A program made the translations under genes and the position numbers. Below the pieces are notes generated by a model. The model was not told where the DNA came from, did no database searches, and saw nothing but the letters and a program-made list of their open reading frames with translations. A stretch of 5,363 bases of DNA from Bacteroidota bacterium (GTDB lineage Bacteria; Bacteroidota; Bacteroidia; JAADEI01), in NCBI GenBank assembly GCA_015490475.1, contig WFXT01000293.1:1-5363 (forward strand). The letters run 5' to 3'. Each line of letters starts with the position of its first letter. Within the stretch, counting starts at the first letter, position 1. Shown here in pieces: positions 5,114 to 5,363 of the stretch.

Positions 5114-5363
5114 ATGCGATTGATTACGTGGGAAGATAGTGGTGAGGAAGTCAGTGGTGTATTGTGGGGTGCGGAAGCAATTCCTTTTATTGACTTGCAT
5201 TCGCAATTGCCTCAGAAACTGATAGATGTAGTAATAAACCCGGATGCACAGGAACTATTGAAAGAACAATTTGGCAAACTAAAATCAGGAAAACTATATA
5301 AAAAGGGAGTTCCTATAATTCAGGGAATTAAGATTTTGCCCCCAATAAAGCCTTTGACACTCA
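5114..5363 (+). CDS. Probable fumarylacetoacetate hydrolase family protein, N-terminal part
   Basis: Open from ATG 5114 to the right edge, 83 codons, C-terminus missing. An in-frame stop at 5096-5098 fixes this as the first possible ATG. The protein begins MRLITWEDSGEEVSGVLW, continues with a hydrophobic IPFIDL and a QLPQKLIDVV segment, and reaches GIKILPPIKPLTL. This layout resembles the N-terminal domain of longer fumarylacetoacetate-hydrolase-family enzymes: a small beta domain, a VVDL-like strand, and an LLPPIP segment just before the catalytic domain. The metal-binding ExE and D residues would lie beyond the window, so activity and substrate cannot be judged. It starts 42 nt after the lipoprotein gene, and no clear promoter is seen in that gap, so co-transcription with the lipoprotein gene is possible. 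The reality of the gene is more certain than its family. Confidence 0.6.
   Translation, partial: MRLITWEDSGEEVSGVLWGAEAIPFIDLHSQLPQKLIDVVINPDAQELLKEQFGKLKSGKLYKKGVPIIQGIKILPPIKPLTL

Overview
The window looks like a piece of a Bacteroidota (Bacteroidetes) chromosome. Four observations point there: several start-proximal promoters match the phylum's -7 element TAnnTTTG, start codons lack Shine-Dalgarno sequences, the PurM is the long (387 aa) type I associate with Bacteroidetes, and there is a BtuB-like TonB-dependent receptor with the plug signature DPQTGHHN. I cannot name a genus.

Left part (1-1300), minus strand, reads A+T-rich by eye. It holds an MntA/HepT-type (MNT-HEPN) toxin-antitoxin pair, followed by a small two-transmembrane-helix protein that runs off the left edge. 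The antitoxin-like nucleotidyltransferase is intact. The HEPN toxin gene carries one extra base in a run of seven T (756-762), which stops translation after 38 codons, although everything downstream, including the RX4HXY toxin motif, is preserved. The two-helix gene has its own -7 element, so it may be expressed independently of the pair. A perfect 15-bp palindrome lies in the spacer between the pair and the tRNA.

Centre (1301-2963): a complete tRNA-Ala(CGC) with its own promoter on the plus strand converges, with only 5 nt between them, on a compact (527 aa) BtuB-like outer-membrane TonB-dependent receptor on the minus strand.

Right part (3151-5363), plus strand: purM (AIR synthase, purine synthesis) overlaps by 8 nt with a short MerR-family regulator. 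Then come a small lipoprotein with its own TATCTTTG promoter and the N-terminal part of a probable fumarylacetoacetate-hydrolase-family protein that runs off the right edge. The receptor and purM are divergent from a 187-bp spacer. purM and the MerR gene are probably translationally coupled. The rest looks like ordinary chromosomal content.

The most interesting part is the left block: a toxin-antitoxin pair with a homopolymer frameshift in the toxin, beside an unrecognised two-helix membrane protein. No CRISPR array, insertion sequence, rRNA or riboswitch was recognised.
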